Assembly: GCF_009389715.1 (NCBI RefSeq)
Contig: NC_052399.1
Span: 23,197,146-23,261,145 of the forward strand
Length of the DNA stretch: 64,000 nucleotides
Source: Phoenix dactylifera
Lineage: Eukaryota; Streptophyta; Magnoliopsida; Arecales; Arecaceae
Direction: 5' to 3'
The notes beneath the pieces are model-generated. The model was not told the origin of the DNA and did no database searches. It saw nothing but the letters and a program-made list of their open reading frames with translations. Below are positions 60,065 to 64,000 of this stretch, piece after piece (position 1 is the stretch's first letter; every line of letters starts with the position of its first letter). The translations under genes and the position numbers were made by a program.

Positions 60065-63000
60065 TTATTCCCCTCTTAGGTCTCCCAAGATGGATGTGAG
60101 AGTATTGCTGGAGTTTCGCTTACAGTTGGACCAGTACTCTGCCACAAGCTTAGCAAAGGCAGAATTGTGGGTTTCCATTAGTTTAGAAGGTTTGTCATAT
60201 TCTACAAGCTTTCCTGCAAACAGTAAAGGCATTAGTGGTGTAAGGACTGTGATCACCAAATGGAGCATTTCACCATACATAAGGATCTCCAGAATAATTT
60301 CATCCCCTATCCTGGCTTCAAATATACACTCTTGAAAGGCTTATGTATACAACAACTTTACTTTTTAATCTTTTTGAGAGAACTTCACTTTTTATTCATC
60401 CACACTCATTACAAAGTAATTGTTGTCGACCCATCTTATATAATGTACGAATAACAAATACTGGTTGTTTACATTCCCTTAAACAAATTCTGGTTATAAA
60501 ACGAATAACTGCTCAAGTTTTGTTTATAATTCAAGTATGGTGATTAATAATAATGTGTCTCTGAATCTTAAGGTTTCAAATATATTTATGATGATTTGCA
60601 AGTGAGCCTGCTGGTCGACTTGCTACTACTTGATTTCATGTATTATTTGAAAACTTCTCTATATTTAATACGAAGCCAAGTCCATCGTTCAATGTTCTGT
60701 TTCTCTTTCCCAATTTTAGTATGTATGCATGAAACTCTTGATTATATTTGTCCCTAAAACATTTCATGCATATCATATGGTTTGTCTTTTTGAGGAATGT
60801 TTTTTTTGGAAAAAAATTATATGGTTTGTCATATCTTCCATTTGCAACCATTTTGTGTTGCTGCTTCCAAGTTCTCATATCTATCCATGTGGTCTATGTC
60901 ACCTCGACTGCATTTCTAATTTTGTATGGTTATCGCAACTTTGATTATATGCAGCAATATGGCATGTTGAGGTAGATTTCCAGTTCATTCATTAGCAGTT
61001 AAATTTTGTTGTTGAACAACTTCATAGCAAATTGGCTGAGATAGCCCTTTTGGTTCTGATGTATCGTCAGTTAATTCTTCATGAACCCTATAGCATCTTT
61101 TACAGGGCTTTGCAGAACTGCTAACTAGACAAGAGATCAATATTCTGTTTAAATTGGACTAGCCGGCATGATATGTCCATGCCACACGATATATTGCAAA
61201 TTATGAGCATAAAAAAAATCATAACCCTAAAATTATCTGACAAATATATATTGACGTTTGCACAAGGCTTTCTGAAAAAATGTAGACAAAGGTTCTCATA
61301 CATACCATAAGAGAGGACCATGACCATGTCACTGTCCATAACAGTCGGGACTCTGTGCGCTACTGTAATCACTGTGCAGCTTGAAAATTCCTGCCTGATG
61401 ACTCTCTGAAGTACAGCATCAGTCGCAGAGTCAATGGAGGCAGTGGCTTCATCTAGAACAAGAACTCTGTTCTTACGAAGGAGCACGCGACCAAGACAGA
61501 AGAGTTGGCGCTGACCGGTGCTCCAGTTTTCACCATCATCACTCACTGCCAAATTAGAAAACCATATGAACATTGGATTGCCACTTAAAGGAATGAGGAG
61601 CTCATTATCAATGGATGAATTAATTCACCTGATGAATCAAGAAGAGCAGGTAGATTGCTAATAATAGCCTTAAGTTGGCACTTCTCTAATGCCTGTGATA
61701 AACAAAGTGGTAACAGATGATTGATATCACATTGGAAGTTCTCAAAAAAGACATCACTGTGAAAAGCAGAATTCATCTCTAGAGTGGAAAGAGTATAGCA
61801 ATTATATGATTGGGCATTTTTAGCATGTTACAGAAATTTACTGACCACTAAGATCTAGAAAATTATAGTATTTATGTGACCTAGTAGCGGCAGTTTTGAT
61901 TATGTCGACCTAAACTTTTGAGAAAGAAATTAGAGCACATACAAAATTTAGTAAAATTTCCGATATACAACATTATTTGAAAATAAATATCGGCAGCAAT
62001 GTGACATGAATGTTTTCTGTAATAAAATCTTAAGTTCCTTAGGTCATGATTCACCCTCTTATTTAACCATGACATTGTGGAAATATGTTTGCTTCCCCTA
62101 GTTTTGACAATATCAGTAAGTCGCTAACCTCCCATATTTCATGATCGGTATGCAGATCTAGAGGATCCATGTTACTCCGCACGCTACCCCTGAAAAGAGT
62201 TGGCTCTTGAGGAATGATACTAAGTTTCATTCTCAGATCCTTCAGGCCGATGGAGCATATGTCGAGATCATCTATAAGAATTCTGCCACCTGCTGGATCT
62301 ACAAGGCGAAATAGTGCACTTATCAGAGTTGTTTTTCCACTTCCAGTCCTTCCAACAACCCCAACCTTGTTTCCTGCCGCAAAAGTGCAATTGATCCCTT
62401 TTAGTACCAAAGGAGCAGTTGGGCGATATTTTATCTGTTCATAAAAATGTCATGTGAGTATATATCAGTTACAATCGCTTTTTGACACTACCAAAATCCA
62501 AATATTATTTTTCAGGCCCTCACTTTCAGATCTTGCAAATCTATCCTTCCTTCATGGGGCCATGAAAGTGGAGGCCTCTTTTCACTGATTACAGCAGGAG
62601 GTTCAGATGGAATGTGCATATATTGCTTGATTCGTTCCACGGAGATGATATAGTTTTCTAAGTAGGAGTAGAACCGTGTCAAGAACACTTGGGCGGAAGA
62701 GAGTGTCAAAGCATAGGAAAGACAGAGACCCGAGAATCCTGAAACACATTCAAGCAAATTAGGTGATTGACTTCAAAGGAATATATTTCAACTCATTACT
62801 ACAGTACCTGGAGCGATAACTCCTTGAGGAATGAAAACAAGGAGAAGAGTTGAAGTAAACACAGTCAAATTTTGGAGTGCTTCTACTCGTAGAAGCACCC
62901 ACTCGAGTGCAGCAATGGTATGAAAGAACAGTGTTGCATCAGTGTCGATAAGCTGCAGATTTGTATGGATGAACTTCTCTGTCATTGCGAATGCTCGTAT

Positions 63001-63375
63001 TGTTACCACTCCTAGAGATGATTCTGATGCATGATTCATAACTGGTGCTTTTGTTGTTCCATTGATTCTTACCAGCTCCCTTGCTGAAGCTAGATAGTAC
63101 CTCTTTGACATTCAAATATGTTTCAACCATATAAATGAGATATCAAATCCATGTATGCCAGTTTTCTGGACACTAGAGATAATATAAACTTATATCAATG
63201 TGAGATTTACCTGTACATATATTGTTGCAATGATTACTGGAACTGCTACAATCAATACTTGCCATGTCACGGAACCCATAATTGCTATGGTTGTTGCAAT
63301 CTCAATCCCAGCAGCCACCACAAAAGCAAAGGAGAAAGGTATATCGAAGTCCAAAATACTCATATCCGAGGATGC
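60065..63375 (-). CDS. ABCC8: ABC transporter C family member (ABCC8/10 type), C-terminal part, 7 exons, 5' end outside window
   Basis: Minus-strand exons 63375-63211, 63102-62808, 62738-62524, 62434-62129, 61692-61629, 61545-61306 and 60213-60065 splice in frame to the last 477 residues of an ABCC (MRP) transporter of about 1450. They cover the end of membrane domain 2 (starting [16 protein letters not shown], then hydrophobic helices and [18 protein letters not shown]) and the whole second nucleotide-binding domain. The latter has Walker [11 protein letters not shown]-loop [10 protein letters not shown], signature WSTGQRQ, Walker [13 protein letters not shown] and H-loop ITVAHRVP. The C-terminus is [15 protein letters not shown] to LGDLRGE. 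All catalytic motifs are intact. The family exports glutathione conjugates and other organic anions, usually at the vacuolar or plasma membrane; the substrate here is unknown. No further exon is seen from 63376 to 64000, so the next intron is at least 620 bases. Confidence 0.92.
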
Positions 63376-64000
63376 CTGCATATCACAAACTTCAAAATGA
63401 CTCATCAACTAAACCAGAAGCTAAAATTTTTTGAGCAAATAAACCAGAAGTAAAAAGATGTGTTCATGCACATTCTTATACTTTATTACTATTCCGAATG
63501 CAAAGGTTATCCAATAGGAGAAAAAGATAGAATTTCTTTAACTTGCTGAACTTAATCTTCTGAATAAAATAGTAATAACAAAAAAAAATTTAAAAAGCAA
63601 GGCTATAAGCTCTGTACTTTTATTATTTTTTTTATCATTTATAGATTGTGATATATATTATGGATGAAAAGTAGAGCCTATACTCTTTACTTTCACTCCT
63701 TTTATCTCTCTCCAAAACCATAGCATATGTCACCCATTTATACTAGTGAGATCCTCTTTATTTTAGTCAAATTCTTCTTCTAGCTAAAAAGAAGATGCAG
63801 GTTTTTTGCTTTTCTTTAGAGATCCTCTCTCTTTATTTGAATTGGATTAATTAGAAGAGGATGAAAACTTTCCATTTTCATGCTAGTAAAATCCAGCCCA
63901 AATCAAATTGGATTCCCTTGTGAATGATCAAAAATAATTAAATTATTTTTAAAAAAATTAAATTTGGATAGAAGCTGGCTCTTCACTTATATATCAATTT
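63376..64000 (-). other. Intron of the ABCC gene, running off the window
   Basis: The AG acceptor before 63375 is clear. The 625 bases upstream are AT-rich with no coding match, so they are read as intron. Confidence 0.6.

Overview
The window is nuclear DNA of a flowering plant. Genes are split by AT-rich introns with GT-AG borders, coding exons are short and dispersed, TATA boxes and (GA)n/(CT)n microsatellites are present, and the intergenic space is filled with LTR, LINE, CACTA, Mutator-like and Harbinger-like debris. Protein similarities and the LTR family rich in the motif CCGAGGTCGG suggest a monocot, possibly a palm; that species guess is inference.

Layout. 1-160: end of an LTR. 1401-6496 (+): an 11-coding-exon NDR/N-myc-downregulated-like (NDL) gene with a clear TATA box. 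6500-13500: intergenic, holding a palindromic MITE-like element (8530-9004), a 751-bp solo LTR with a 5-bp target-site duplication (9407-10157), an LTR/PBS remnant (about 11424-11803) and a two-exon relic of a Sec63/ERDJ2 J-domain gene on the minus strand (11952-12291). 13553-18770 (+): PMP22, a peroxisomal membrane protein of the Mpv17 family in seven exons; its introns hold a second solo LTR and a 693-bp non-autonomous CACTA element.

19825-31833: a tandem segmental duplication carrying two nearly identical intronless minus-strand genes of a conserved plant family (often annotated 'probable F-box protein At4g22030'), plus a third, internally deleted pseudogene. A LINE fragment lies between the blocks. 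The second block has gained a 1022-bp Mutator-like element and a further insertion of about 350 bp. The coding regions are far more alike than their flanks, which suggests gene conversion.

32067-35000: a Harbinger-like element and an LTR-retrotransposon gag fragment. 35378-42500 (+): a mitochondrial CoA carrier (CoAc2-like) in seven exons, with a SINE-like piece and stacked copies of a roughly 300-bp repeat in its introns. 42500-49800: microsatellite, a LINE 3' end with a triplicated module, a degenerate minus-strand gene with a 160-bp tandem repeat, and unassigned sequence. 53053-56117 (+): a BEL1-type TALE homeobox gene of the ATH1 type, four coding exons. 57440-57975: a probable PPR relic. 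60065-63375 (-): the last seven exons of an ABCC-type ABC transporter, whose 5' part lies beyond the window.

The genes are independent housekeeping and regulatory loci (G-protein/auxin signalling, peroxisome, mitochondrion, development, transport). No operon-like or defence-system organisation is visible. The most noteworthy features are the gene-conversion-like pattern in the tandem pair, the history of the third copy, and several well-bounded mobile elements.
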